From assembly GCA_933228895.1 (NCBI GenBank), contig OW121846.1, positions 80,612,064 through 80,676,063 on the forward strand: 64,000 bases of DNA, in the 5' to 3' direction. This stretch comes from Platycnemis pennipes (taxonomy: Eukaryota > Arthropoda > Insecta > Odonata > Platycnemididae). The notes beneath the pieces were generated by a model. That model was not told the origin of the DNA and searched no databases. It saw only the letters and a list, made by a program, of their open reading frames with translations. The translations under genes were made by a program, and so were the position numbers. Of this stretch, positions 1 to 9,503 are shown in pieces (positions within the stretch are counted from its first letter, which is position 1; every line of letters starts with the position of its first letter).

Positions 1-301
1 TTAATAATTACATGCACAAGAATATAAGTTCATTATTTCCAACACAGCCTCTGCCTTGTTTTTAGTTTCCTTTTTACGTGCTGCTCGCTTCTCTTTATCA
101 AGTCTTGGGCATCTGATAATATTTTTTAATGCAAAGTTCATTCAAAATGTTTCCTTGACCATTTTGAGCACATTGTGATACACAGATTGATTTTCGGAGA
201 ATCCCCTAAATATGATGAATCAACCAAGAAAATGGAACAAGATATTCAACTCTTTCTATGAGATGGGGTCAAAAAAGACCACAGGTATTTAGGAGGGTTA
301 A
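1..301 (+). repeat. Tail of a diverged satellite unit (L segment end)
   Basis: The sequence matches the end of the next units (compare 6,391-6,789): the stretch from TACATGCACAAGAATATAAG through the GGTCAAAAAAGACC hairpin to the unit boundary. It holds one copy of a roughly 98-bp segment that is doubled in the units ending at 4,090, 6,789 and 19,360. It lacks the 1.1-kb block found in two of those units: ACAG.TTGA joins TTTTCGGAGAATCCC directly near 184-200. The array therefore continues beyond the left edge of the window. No gene is seen. Confidence 0.85.
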
Positions 302-575
302 TGATGGATAATCTTAACTCAATAACATATATACTATATGAATGAACTCCGCATATTAATTTCTCTGTTGTGCATGGAATAAATTAGAAATTTCATCTTC
401 ACATAATGTAATATAGTTATATGTTTAAGATATTTTAATTTACCTTTTTGGTAGAAGTGTGTACGTTTCCTTTCAGACGAAGTCATTCTGTATTAAGCTG
501 TAAGGAACACTTTGATGCATGCATCACTGATTACAAATGATATTTCTGTGTTTGCTGCAAGTTCGCAGTTTCAGC

Positions 576-1188
576 TATAAATAAGGCTGAACTGCGTGCT
601 CGCAGCACTCACCGATATGTCTTCGCAAAGTTTTCTGCCAAACATCATGGATAGTAAAGAAGATCCCTAATTATAAAAATAGTATATTATTATTTTAATT
701 ATCGGCTGCATGTTCGTATATTCATCAAGGAGTGCATTATTAAATATAATAAATTAATTAACCTTGGTAAAAATGAATTTATGTACGTACAACAGGTTTT
801 TTTAAGGAAAAGTTTATTTGTTTGCAAAATGTGATAATTTATATTTTTAAGTGATTTAAAACATACGCTACGAATAAAAAAGGATAGAAATTGGAGCTAG
901 ATTACAAACGGTTTCTTCATTATTAATGGAAAAGTATCTACCGATCTTTTTCTGATATTAACGGAAATGTAGAAGAGTTCACTTTCTTTCCATATGTGGG
1001 TTATCATCCGGCTAAATGAGGTACTAAAAATGTGAATTCTTTAATAACGTATCATTTGTAATCCAGCTAAAAAATTACAGGAGATGTATGTACCCCAGGG
1101 TTTCATGAACTCTAACCCTCGCTACCTGTCACTAAAAAAGTTGCGTCCGCCCTACTTTGGGCCTTTTCCTCCCAAACGTGGATATTAA
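576..1188 (+). pseudogene. Decayed small spliced gene fragment (TATA, mini-ORF, two exon-like blocks)
   Basis: Seen directly: TATAAATA at 576-583; ATG at 617 opening 17 codons (starts MSSQ, ends KEDP) to TAA at 668-670; an open block 954-1,031 (starts DINGNVEEF); GTGAAT at 1,032; TTACAG ending at 1,080; and a 36-codon block 1,081-1,188 (EMYVPQGF... ending PPKRGY) with a TAA stop. The 49-nt gap keeps frame (phase 0) between the two blocks. In this copy a TGA interrupts the first block near 1,018, so it cannot be functional. The protein family is not recognised. Inference: remnant of the 3' end of a small gene carried in every satellite module. The alternative is chance open frames in repeat DNA. 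Confidence 0.4.
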
Positions 1189-2677
1189 TTTTTTTAAGAA
1201 AAACTAATTTTCCAAATTTTGATGTTATAATATATTATAATTAAATACATTTTATTTTAATTAATAGAAAAATACCACATTATAATATACGTTGTTTTAT
1301 TAAATGAAAATATTAAATTTTTTAGATGTAACTGCGTAGATTATTTATCTCAAAATAATGAGGATTAAATATTTCCAACTTAGCATTTAAGGACAAAGGT
1401 TAATTAGCTGAATGCAATATAGCGTAAAATATTTAAGCCTTTTCAACACAAGGTCTAATTTTTTTTTTCATAAGTACACAAGTTTTGCAGTTCACCAAGA
1501 CAAATTTTAAAAGAATAGACTTCTGATGGATGTAATAAATACAAAGAATTCGTAGTAGAAATACTTTTTTTTACTAACTTTCATGAAAAAAAATTATGCC
1601 AATTTTAATTCTGAATCTTTATCTTTATACTCATTACAGTCGCCCTACATACAGACACTTCTTTGTTGAATATTAACACCGCATGCGTATCTGTTGCAAG
1701 AATTGCAAAGAATATAGGTTTTTTTTCACTCTTACTGGGGAAATTCGAACTACTTCCACGCTTATTCTTATTCTCAAATTATCCTTCATTAATGGCAGAA
1801 TATTCCCAATCCCAGCGTTTTTTATCGCAGTCAGAATTATATTTTTTTGGCCTCGGGCTTCTCCTACTGGAAGATGGATTACGGGTGTTTTCATTTTTTT
1901 AATAATTCTTAAGGAAACAGGCGAAAGGGATTTCTTCCGCGGATAGAGAGGAATTTTCTAAAATACAATTGGTTATTATTTATGCCCGCAAGTTCAACGA
2001 TATAGCAATCTTTGAGTCACTCTTTTTACAGAACACTGATGAGCCATTCTTTCTACAGTATCAGCACCGAGTTTCAGTAGAGAATCATATTTGCTTTATT
2101 CATTTCAAAGGAAAAATTTCATACGTCTTATGTAGATTAACCAATAAAACAACAGATTTTATTTTTATGGGACAAATTAGGTCATAAGTGCTTTGTTAGA
2201 AATTTCAATATTTGTAGAATTAGTCCACCGAATTTTTTAATTTTCGGTATGAAATACGTGTGATTTTTCCTCATAGCACCCAAGAGTGTTACGGATAATA
2301 TTAACAAAACTTGCCCAAGATCAAAAATTGTAAAAAAAATATCTCTGCTCATATTTAGACCCATCCCACTCAAGTGACTCACAAAATCTATTACCACATG
2401 TTTCATTTGCTGTATTTTACGAAAATCTTTATGTTTCCTCCATATATTTGAAAAATAGTACCGTACATATTTTCGCATTCAATAGTTTTCCCGAATTTGA
2501 AGCCAATTTTTAGTGGTTTCGATGGAGTTAATACTTTAAAACACACTTACCACTAAAAGTACGTAAACGTTAGTCAACAATGATGATGTGAACTGGAATG
2601 TATTAATAATGACATGAACAAGACAACAAGTTCATTATTTCCAACAAAATCCTCTGTCTTGTTATTAGTTACGTTTT

Positions 2678-2843
2678 ACGTGCTGCTCGCTTCTTTTTAT
2701 CACATCTTATGCAGCTCATAAATTTTTTAATGTAATATTCCTTCAAAATGGTTCCTTTATACGTGCTGCTCGCTTCTTTTTATCAAATCTTAAGCAGCTC
2801 ATAATATTTTTTAATGCAAAGTTCATTCAAAATTTTTCCTTGA
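2678..2843 (+). repeat. Local tandem duplication, period about 83 bp
   Basis: Two imperfect copies start with ACGTGCTGCTCGCTTC at 2,678 and 2,761 and run to TTCAAAATGG / TTCAAAATTT. They correspond to the 98-bp duplication at 6,444 and 17,919, with a short deletion of the spacer here. The partial unit at 1-301 has a single copy. Confidence 0.75.
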
Positions 2844-3883
2844 CCATTTTGAACACATCGGCTTCACAGAATGATTTCTTCATCTGAGCAAATAAATCAT
2901 TTAGGCCTTTATTCTCGTTAATTCTATGTGCAAATTTGAATCTACACACTGCCACGTTTGGTAATTATTCTTGCGTTACCGATATGCGTCCAATGCGGGA
3001 GATATTCTTCAGCGACAAAAGCTGTGACACACGCAGTCGTCGGAAGAGTAATCATGAGTGACGATTGTCACCGTAAAAGCAGAGCTCGTATCAGAGGTCG
3101 AATGCTTCAAAGTATAAATATAAATGGAGAATACATTGTATGCGTATTGCCGATTACAAAGAATGCACAGAGTTAATCACGAATCAGCTCTGAGCAGATA
3201 ACAGTTGTATTAGAAGTTGGAGAGAAATGATGGCTTCTGCATTCATCGAATAAGTGACCACAAGTCACTATTTCTCTCTATAACAGCTCAGCTCGATTCA
3301 TAGGACGGTAATAACGAAGTCAAAATGCGGGTGGAGAAAACGTTGACTGCTTCTGATTACAAAGAAAACGGACTGTTGACGATGAATGAGCTCTGCGCGG
3401 ATAGTGGTTGGATTAGGAGCTGCGGAGCAAATTGAGATAACAGTATGCTAGCAGTATTTAGCTCCTGTTATATGATGTGGTGATGTGGTGAGGTGAATGT
3501 CATCGACCGCTTATTTTTAGGTCTCGTAATTTACCCGTGTGGAAACTTCTGATGTGTAAACGATTTTGCACATGAATAGATTATCCTTTAATTGTTTCAC
3601 TTCGTTGAAATATAGTTTTTTTCATTTGACGGTGTATATTAGAAAATATCCAACTAGGGGTCACATGCGAAGGAAATACGTACATAGCTCTACTATCTCC
3701 TTTATTATAATAGTTTTAACAGACTGCATATCACTCAGTGCAGGATTAAAATACAGATATTGTATATTTCATGACATAGTCATGACAAAAGTTATTTTTC
3801 ATTCAATTATTTCCGAAACAAGATGAAAATTCATCGACTAGTATTGAAGTATGTTTGAGTGTTCTTTAGTTCCACATCACGTA

Positions 3884-3907
3884 CTTGGGGTCAATTTTGA
3901 CCCCAAG
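3884..3907. repeat. Perfect 24-nt palindrome
   Basis: The arms CTTGGGGTCAA and TTGACCCCAAG (11 bp each) flank a 2-nt centre. The same site recurs with one mismatch at 19,155-19,178. GGTC...GACC cores resemble sub-terminal motifs of some piggyBac-like elements, but no TTAA-flanked ends or transposase were found, so no such assignment is made. Confidence 0.85.
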
Positions 3908-4363
3908 AAAGAATTATTTTTAAAGGTTCATTAAGTGCCACGTTTTAAAAATGAAAAAAAGGAATCGATGCAAAAGTATATTTTCGGAGAATCCCTTAAA
4001 AATGATGCATAAAACAAGAGAATGTAACAAGTTATTCTACTTTCTCTATGAGCTGGGGTCAAAAAGACCACAGGTAGTAGAGAGGGCTAATCATGGATAA
4101 TCTTAACTTAATTATATATATACTATATGAATAAACTTCGCATATTAATTTCTCTTTAGTGCATGGAATGAATTAGAAATTACATCTTCACATAATGTAA
4201 TATAGTTATATGTTTATGTTATTTTTATTTATTATTTTGCTAGAAGTGTGAAGGTTTCCTTTCAGGCGGAACATTCTGTATTAAGCTGCAAAGAACACTT
4301 TGATGCATGCCACACTGATTACAAATGATATTTCTGTGTTTGCTGCAAGTTCGCAGTTTTAGC

Positions 4364-4978
4364 TATAAATAAGGCTGAACTGCGTGCTCGCAGCACTCAC
4401 CGATATGTCTTCGCAACGTTTTCTGCCAAACATCATAGATAGTAAAGAAGATCCCTATTTATAGGATTATCATGTTATTATTTTATTTATCGGCTACATG
4501 TCTGTATATTTATCAAGGACTACAATATTATGTGTAATAAATTGATTATACTATAAAAAAATGAATTTATGTTGTGAGAGAACAGGTTTTTTTAAGGAAA
4601 AGTTTTTTTGCTTGCAAAATGTTATAATTTACTTTTTAGAAGAAGTAAAAGATACGCTACGAATAAAAAAGAATAGAAATGGGTGCTAGATTACAAATGG
4701 TTTTTTAAATTAGTGATGGAAAATTATCTACAGATCGTTTTCTGATATTAACGGAAATGTAGAAGAATTCACTTCCTTTCCATATGTGGGTTATCATCCA
4801 GTTAAATCAGGTACTAAAAAGGTGAATTATTTAATCACGTATCATTTGCAATCAACCTAAAAAATTACAGGAGAAGTATGTACCCCAGGGTTTCAAAAAC
4901 TCTAACCCTCGCCACCTGTCACTGAAAAAGTTACGTCCGCCCCACTTAGAACCTTTTCCTCCCAAACGTGGATATTAA
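4364..4978 (+). pseudogene. Best-preserved copy of the exon-like blocks in the satellite
   Basis: TATAAATA is at 4,364-4,371 and the ATG mini-ORF opens at 4,405 (its usual TAA has become TAT, so it runs to TAG at 4,462-4,464). Exon-like block A (4,744-4,821, 26 codons, DINGNVEEF...SGTKK) has no stop. It ends AAG followed by GTGAAT at 4,822. After 49 nt, TTACAG ends at 4,870. Block B (4,871-4,978, 36 codons, EKYVPQGF...PPKRGY) reaches TAA in the same phase. Both splice-like signals are intact here. Block A cannot be traced far upstream: its frame meets TGA near 4,714-4,716. Family unknown. Block B differs from the other old copies mainly by amino-acid-changing substitutions, so there is no sign of present selection. 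Confidence 0.42.
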
Positions 4979-6443
4979 TTTCTTTAGGAAATATAGTATT
5001 CCAAATTTTGATGTTATATTATATTATAATTAAATACATTTCATTTTAATTAATAGAAAAATACCACATTATAAATTACATTGTTTTATTAAAATAAAAA
5101 ATTAAATTTTTTTGATGTAACTGTGTAGATTATTTATCTCAGAATAATGCCGATTAAATAATCCCAACTAAGAATTTAAGGGCAAAGGTTAATTAGCTGA
5201 ATGCAATATAGCATGAAATATTTAAGCCTTTTCAACACAAGGTCTAATTTTATTACCATAAGGACACAAGTATTGCAGTTCACCAACACATTTTAAAGGA
5301 TAGACTTCTGATGGATGCAATAAATACAAAGAAATCGTAGTAGAAAAACTTTTTTATAAAATTTCATGAAAAAAAAAATTGTGCCAATTTTAAAACTGAA
5401 TCTTTATCTTTATACTCATTACAGTCGCCCTACATACAAACGCTTCTTTTATGAATATGATCACCGCATGCATATCTGTTGCAAGAATTGCAAAGAATAT
5501 AGGTTTTTTTTCACACTTACTGGGGCAAATGAAACTACTTCCACGCTTATTTTTGGATGTAATTTATCCTTCAATAATGGCAGAATATTCCCAATCCCAA
5601 CGTATTTTATCGCAGTCAAAATTATATTTTTTGGCTTACGGATTCTCTTACTCGACGATGGAATACGGGTGTTATCATTTCTTTTAATAATTCCTAATGG
5701 AACAGGCGTTTGGGATTTCTTCCGCGGAAAGAGGGGAATTTTCTAAAATACAATTTGTTTGCATTTATGCCCGCAAGATCAACGATAAAGCCATGTTTTA
5801 GTCACCAATTTTTACAGAATACTGATGTGCCTTTCTTTCCACAGTATCAACACTGAGATGAACTGGAGAATCATATATGCTTTATTCATTTCAAAGGAAA
5901 AATTTTATACGCCATATGTGGATTAGCCAATATAACCACTGATTTTAATTTTATGGGACATATTAGGTTAAAAGTACATTGTTAGAAATTTCAATATTTG
6001 TGGATTTAGTCCACCGGATTTTTTTTGTTTTCGGTATGAAATACGTGCGATTTTTCCTCAAAGCACCCAAGAGTGATACCGATAATTTTAATAAAACTTG
6101 TCCAAGATCAAAAGTTGTAAAAAAAAATATCTCTGCTCATATTTAGTTCAATCCCACTCAAGTGACTCACAAAATCTATTACCACATGTTTCTTTTTCTG
6201 TATTTCTCGACAATCTTTATGTTTCCTACATATATTTCCAAAATAATACCGTACATATTTTCGCATTCATTAGTTATCCCAAATTTGAAGCCCATTTGTA
6301 CTGGTTTCGAGGGAGTTTATACTTTAAATCACACTTACCACTAAAAGTGCGTAAACTATAATCAACAATGATGATGGGAACTGGAATGTATTAACTATTA
6401 CATGCACAAGAATATAAGTTCATTATTTCCACCACAGCCTCTG

Positions 6444-6645
6444 CCTTGTTTTTAGTTTCCTTTTTACGTGCTGCTTGCTTCTCTTTATCACTTCATATGC
6501 AGCTCATAATATTTTTAATGCAATATTCCTTCAAAACGGTTCCTTGTTTTTAGTTTCCTTTTTACGTGCTACTCGCTTCTCTTTATCAAGTCTTAAGCAT
6601 CTCATAATATTTTTTAATGCAAAGTTCATTCAAAATGTTTCCTTG
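6444..6645 (+). repeat. Local tandem duplication, period 98-99 bp
   Basis: The phrase CCTTG followed by TTTTTAGTTTCC recurs at 6,444 and 6,542. CCTTG then recurs at 6,641, so two copies lie head to tail. They carry ACGTGCTGC/ACGTGCTAC and CTCATAATATTTTT.AATGCAA. Confidence 0.8.
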
Positions 6646-7080
6646 ACCATTTTGAGCACATTGTGATACACAGAATGATTTTCGGATAATCCCCTAAATA
6701 TGATGCATAAAACAAGAAAATGAAACAAGATATTCAACTCTTTCTATGAGTTAGGTTCAAAAAAGACCACAGGTATTTAGGAGGGCTAATGATAACCTTC
6801 TTAATAATAATCTTAATCTTAACTCAATAACATATATACTATATGAATGAACTCCGCATATTAATTTCTCTGTAGTGCATGGAATGAATTAGAAATTTCA
6901 TCTTCACATAAAGTAATATAGTTATATGTTTAAGATATTTTAATTTACCTTTTTGCTAGAAGTATGTAGGTTTCCTTTCAGACGGAGTCATTCTGTATAA
7001 AGCTGCAAGGAACACTTTGAGGCATGCGTCACTGATTGCAAATGATGTTTCTGTGTTTGCTGCAAGTTCGCAGTTTCAGC

Positions 7081-7693
7081 TATAAATTAGACTGACCTGC
7101 GTGCTCGCAGCATTCACCGATATGTCTTCGCAACGTTTTCTGCCAAACAGCATAGATATTAAAGAAGATCCCTAATTATAAGAATAGTATATTATTATTT
7201 TATTTAACGGCTGCATGTTCGTATATTCATCAAGGAGTGCAATATTAAATGTAATAAATTAATTAACCTTGGTAATAATGATTTTATGTACATACAACAG
7301 GTTTTTTTAGGGAATAGTTTATTTGTTTGCAAAATGTGGTAATTTATATTTTTAAGTGATTTAAAACATACGCTACGAATAAATAAGGATAGAAATTGGT
7401 GCTAGCTTACAAACGGTTTCTTCATTATTAATGGTAAAGTATCTTCCGATCGTTTTCTGATATTAACAGAAATGTAGAAGAGTTCACTTCCTTTCCATAT
7501 GTGGGTTATCATCCATCTAAATCAGGTACTAAAAAGGTGAATTCTTTAATAACGTATCATTTGCAATCCACTTAAAAAATTACACGAGAAGTATGTACCC
7601 CAGGGTTTCAAAAACTCTAACCCTCGCTACCTGTCACTAAAAAAGTTGCGTCCGCCCTACTTGGGGCCTTTTCCTCCCAAACGTGGATATTAA
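7081..7693 (+). pseudogene. Satellite copy of the gene-like fragment, acceptor lost
   Basis: TATAAATT is at 7,081-7,088. The ATG at 7,122 opens 17 codons to TAA at 7,173-7,175. Block B starts at 7,586 and is open for 36 codons to TAA at 7,691-7,693. The intron-like 3' end reads TTACAC instead of TTACAG, so the acceptor is lost. The sequence before block A reads TTAACAGAAATG, whereas other copies read TTAACGGAAATG. Family unknown; same interpretation as the copies at 576 and 4,364. Confidence 0.38.
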
Positions 7694-8535
7694 TTTTTTT
7701 AAGAAAAACTAATATTCCACATATTGATTTTATTTCATATTTTAATTAAATAGATTTTATTTTAATTTATGGAAAAATACTACATTATAATATAACATGT
7801 ATAATTAAAAGAAAATATTAATTTTTTTAGATATAACTGTGTAGATTATTTATCTCTGAATAATGAGGATTAAATATTCCCAACTAAGTATTTAAGGACA
7901 GTTTAATTAGCTGCATTCAATATAGCATTAAATATTTAAGCCTTTTTAACACAAGGTCTAATCTTTTTTCCATAAGGACACAAGTTATGCAGTTCACCAA
8001 CACAAATTTTAAAAGAATAGACTTCTGATGGAAGTAATAAATACAAAGGAATCGTAGTAGAAACACTTTTTTATTAAATTTCATGAAAAAAAATTATGCC
8101 AATTTTAATTCTGAATCTTTATCTTTATATTCATTACAGTCGCCCTAAATACAGACACTTCTTTGTTGAATATTAACACCGCATGCGTATCTGTTGCAAG
8201 AATTGCAAAGAATATAGGTTTTTTTTCATTCTTACTGGGGCAATTTGAACTACTTCCACGCTTATCCTTGGTCGCAATTTACCCTTCATTAATGGCAGAA
8301 TATTCCCAATCCCAGCGTTTTTTATCGCAGTCAGAATTATACTTTTTTGGCCTCCGGCTTCTCCTACTCGACGATGGATTACGGGTGTTATCATTTCTTT
8401 TAATAATTCTTAAGGGAACAGGCGTTAGGGATTTTTCCGCGGATAGAGAGGAATTTTCTAAAATACAATTGGTTATCATTTATGCCCGCAAGTTCAACGA
8501 TATAGCAATCTTTGAGTCACTCTTTTTATAGAATA

Positions 8536-8538
8536 CTG
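8536..8538. repeat. Target-site duplication of the DNA transposon, left (CTG)
   Basis: Uninterrupted repeat copies read GAATA-CTG-ATGTGCC. Here CTG precedes the element, and a second CTG follows it at 17,299-17,301. The alternative reading is a 19-bp inverted repeat with a 1-bp duplication; the 3-bp reading is preferred because it explains all bases. Confidence 0.8.
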
Positions 8539-8556
8539 GGTGCCAATTACGGTTCT
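8539..8556 (+). repeat. Left terminal inverted repeat (18 bp)
   Basis: GGTGCCAATTACGGTTCT is the exact reverse complement of 17,281-17,298. Similarity fades immediately inside; both sides then have a GTCG. Confidence 0.92.
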
Positions 8557-8606
8557 CTGTCGTACGGAGATGTCGTACGTATGACACGCCTTGGAAACGA
8601 AATTCT

Positions 8607-8696
8607 TATCGTACGATATCTGAAATGCTATTACGTTTCCAGTTAGCTACCGCACAATATCCCAACGTACGATAGTAAGCTTGATATCGTACGATA
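8607..8696. promoter_or_regulatory. Left sub-terminal palindrome cluster
   Basis: TATCGTACGATA lies at 8,607-8,618 and 8,685-8,696, the latter extended to GATATCGTACGATATC. A partial copy ACGTACGATA is at 8,665-8,674. Degenerate TGTCGTACG copies occur at 8,559 and 8,571. Matching sites lie near the right end. Such repeated symmetric sites close to inverted repeats are usual for transposase-binding regions; binding here is inferred. Confidence 0.75.
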
Positions 8697-8895
8697 TCCC
8701 TTGTTTTGGCGACATATACTATTACCGTTCGCAGTATCAGCCGGTAGATATGGACGTATCGTCTGTTATCCTATCGGCGACTTTGATCTCGCTGCAGCTC
8801 GTATCGTGAATCCCACTTCCCATTTCCAATGGAATAATTTTCAGGTATTTTTACACTATTAATAGAGATTTTGTGTTAAATGACAAATATAAATG
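8697..8895. other. Transposon interior, left, no gene seen
   Basis: About 200 bp separate the palindrome cluster and the LINE. The part from 8,700 to 8,830 is richer in GC and CpG than the satellite. It ends with TTTCAGGTATTT near 8,840, which could be a splice donor. No open frame of useful length is seen. Confidence 0.5.
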
Positions 8896-8905
8896 TGCAG
8901 CACGC
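8896..8905 (+). repeat. LINE target-site duplication, left (TGCAGCACGC)
   Basis: TGCAGCACGC is identical to 14,674-14,683 and marks the 5' border of the LINE. A 10-bp duplication is normal for target-primed reverse transcription. Confidence 0.88.
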
Positions 8906-9503
8906 CCCCCCTGCGGGTAGGGGGATTGAGAATACTCCCGCAGTATCCCTGCTTGTCGTAAGAGGCGACTAAAAGGGCGGGGAGACAACCCCGAAAACAA
9001 ACCCCCAGTCCAGCAAGGGATGCGTCCGGACAGTCGTGTGGATCAACTGTCTGTGAGCGGCCATACCAGCTGGCCTGCGATCCACCCGCATGTTTGCCGT
9101 GTGCGGTAACCCGTAAGGGGGAGAAGGGGATCCTGGTGGGTGAGATCTCTGGCACCCAGCCGGGTGTCGGATACCCGGTATGGGCCGGAGTTCAACACCC
9201 CACTTCGGCCCCGGATTCCCTGTAAACGGGCGGCCGGGGGCTAGCCACCCCCGGTCAATCGGCTTTCGACACGCTTGCGTTCGATGGCGAGTGCTGGAGT
9301 GACGGGGGTCTGCTTAGGGCGGCCGAAGGCGCGTATGTTAGGAGGGCCTGCGCGTTGGAGGTTCTAACTCGACGCAGGCTCCCATATCGATAGTGCTATA
9401 TCCCCTTAGTTAGCCCTGGCGACCGCACCGGTTTGCGGTGCGGCGTCCCAAATGTGTGGCTCCGTGGTGGGTGGGGACGCCAGGGGATGAAACACAAACT
9501 CTT
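8906..9503 (+). promoter_or_regulatory. LINE 5' UTR, structured, likely internal promoter region
   Basis: This 598-bp GC-rich leader has CCCCC at 8,906-8,910 that can pair with GGGGG at 8,920-8,924, while CTGCGGG (8,911-8,917) can pair with CCCGCAG (8,937-8,943). The interleaved order would form a pseudoknot at the very 5' end of the RNA. GTCGTAAGAGGCGACTAAAA at about 8,955-8,974 is, from memory, a recurrent motif in 5' ends of arthropod LINEs. A hairpin with 8-bp arms CCGCACCG and CGGTGCGG lies at 9,423-9,443, shortly before ORF1. Promoter activity is inferred from the class: LINEs carry promoters inside their 5' UTR. Confidence 0.6.

Larger units (their letters stand above)
302..4090 (+). 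repeat. Ancestral-type satellite unit, 3,789 bp
   Basis: This is one of two near-complete old units. Bases 302 to about 1,210 correspond to the 955-bp module: a TATA box at 576-583, a mini-ORF at 617-670 and exon-like blocks at 954-1,031 and 1,081-1,188. About 1,210-2,870 is the long version of the L segment. About 2,875-3,980 is a block absent from the neighbouring unit (4,091-6,789) and mostly deleted from young units. It includes an 11-bp-arm palindrome at 3,884-3,907. The unit closes with GGTCAAAAAGACCACAGG and CTAA|TCATGG. It is visibly diverged from the homogenised copies to the right, as expected at the edge of an array. Short open frames here (for example 2,958-3,176) start at non-ATG codons and I cannot assign them. 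Confidence 0.85.
4091..6789 (+). repeat. Diverged satellite unit, 2,699 bp, lacking the 1.1-kb block
   Basis: It has the same module and L order as the previous unit, but the block equivalent to about 2,875-3,980 is missing. The join ACAGAATGATTTTCGG lies near 6,670. The region 5,366-5,746 stays open in one frame (126 codons), with an acceptor-like CATTACAG ending at 5,422 and a run of cysteines (ICCKNCKEYR). In other copies this frame is broken by stops and indels. The start at 5,366 is an ATG, but no protein family is recognised, so it is treated as part of the repeat. Confidence 0.85.
6790..8538 (+). repeat. Left part of a diverged unit, split by the transposon
   Basis: It begins after the boundary at 6,789, here degraded to CTAATGATAACC with a small AT-rich insertion. 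The module part carries TATAAATT at 7,081-7,088, a 17-codon ATG mini-ORF at 7,122-7,175 and exon-like block B at 7,586-7,693. The unit is cut inside the L segment at GAATACTG. It resumes at 17,299 with CTGATGTGCC, and the intact order GAATACTGATGTGCC is seen in the young units. Without the insertion the whole unit is about 3,808 bp, matching the unit at 302-4,090. Confidence 0.88.

Noticed and set aside
3884..4090. piggyBac-like element ends (GGTC...GACC motifs)
   Set aside because: No TTAA target duplication, no matching terminal repeats and no transposase could be found. The motif alone is too weak.
9438..9503. Upstream GTG start for LINE ORF1
   Set aside because: Translation normally starts at ATG in this setting. 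The first in-frame ATG is at 9,504, and the 22 upstream codons lie in the GC-rich leader just after its hairpin.
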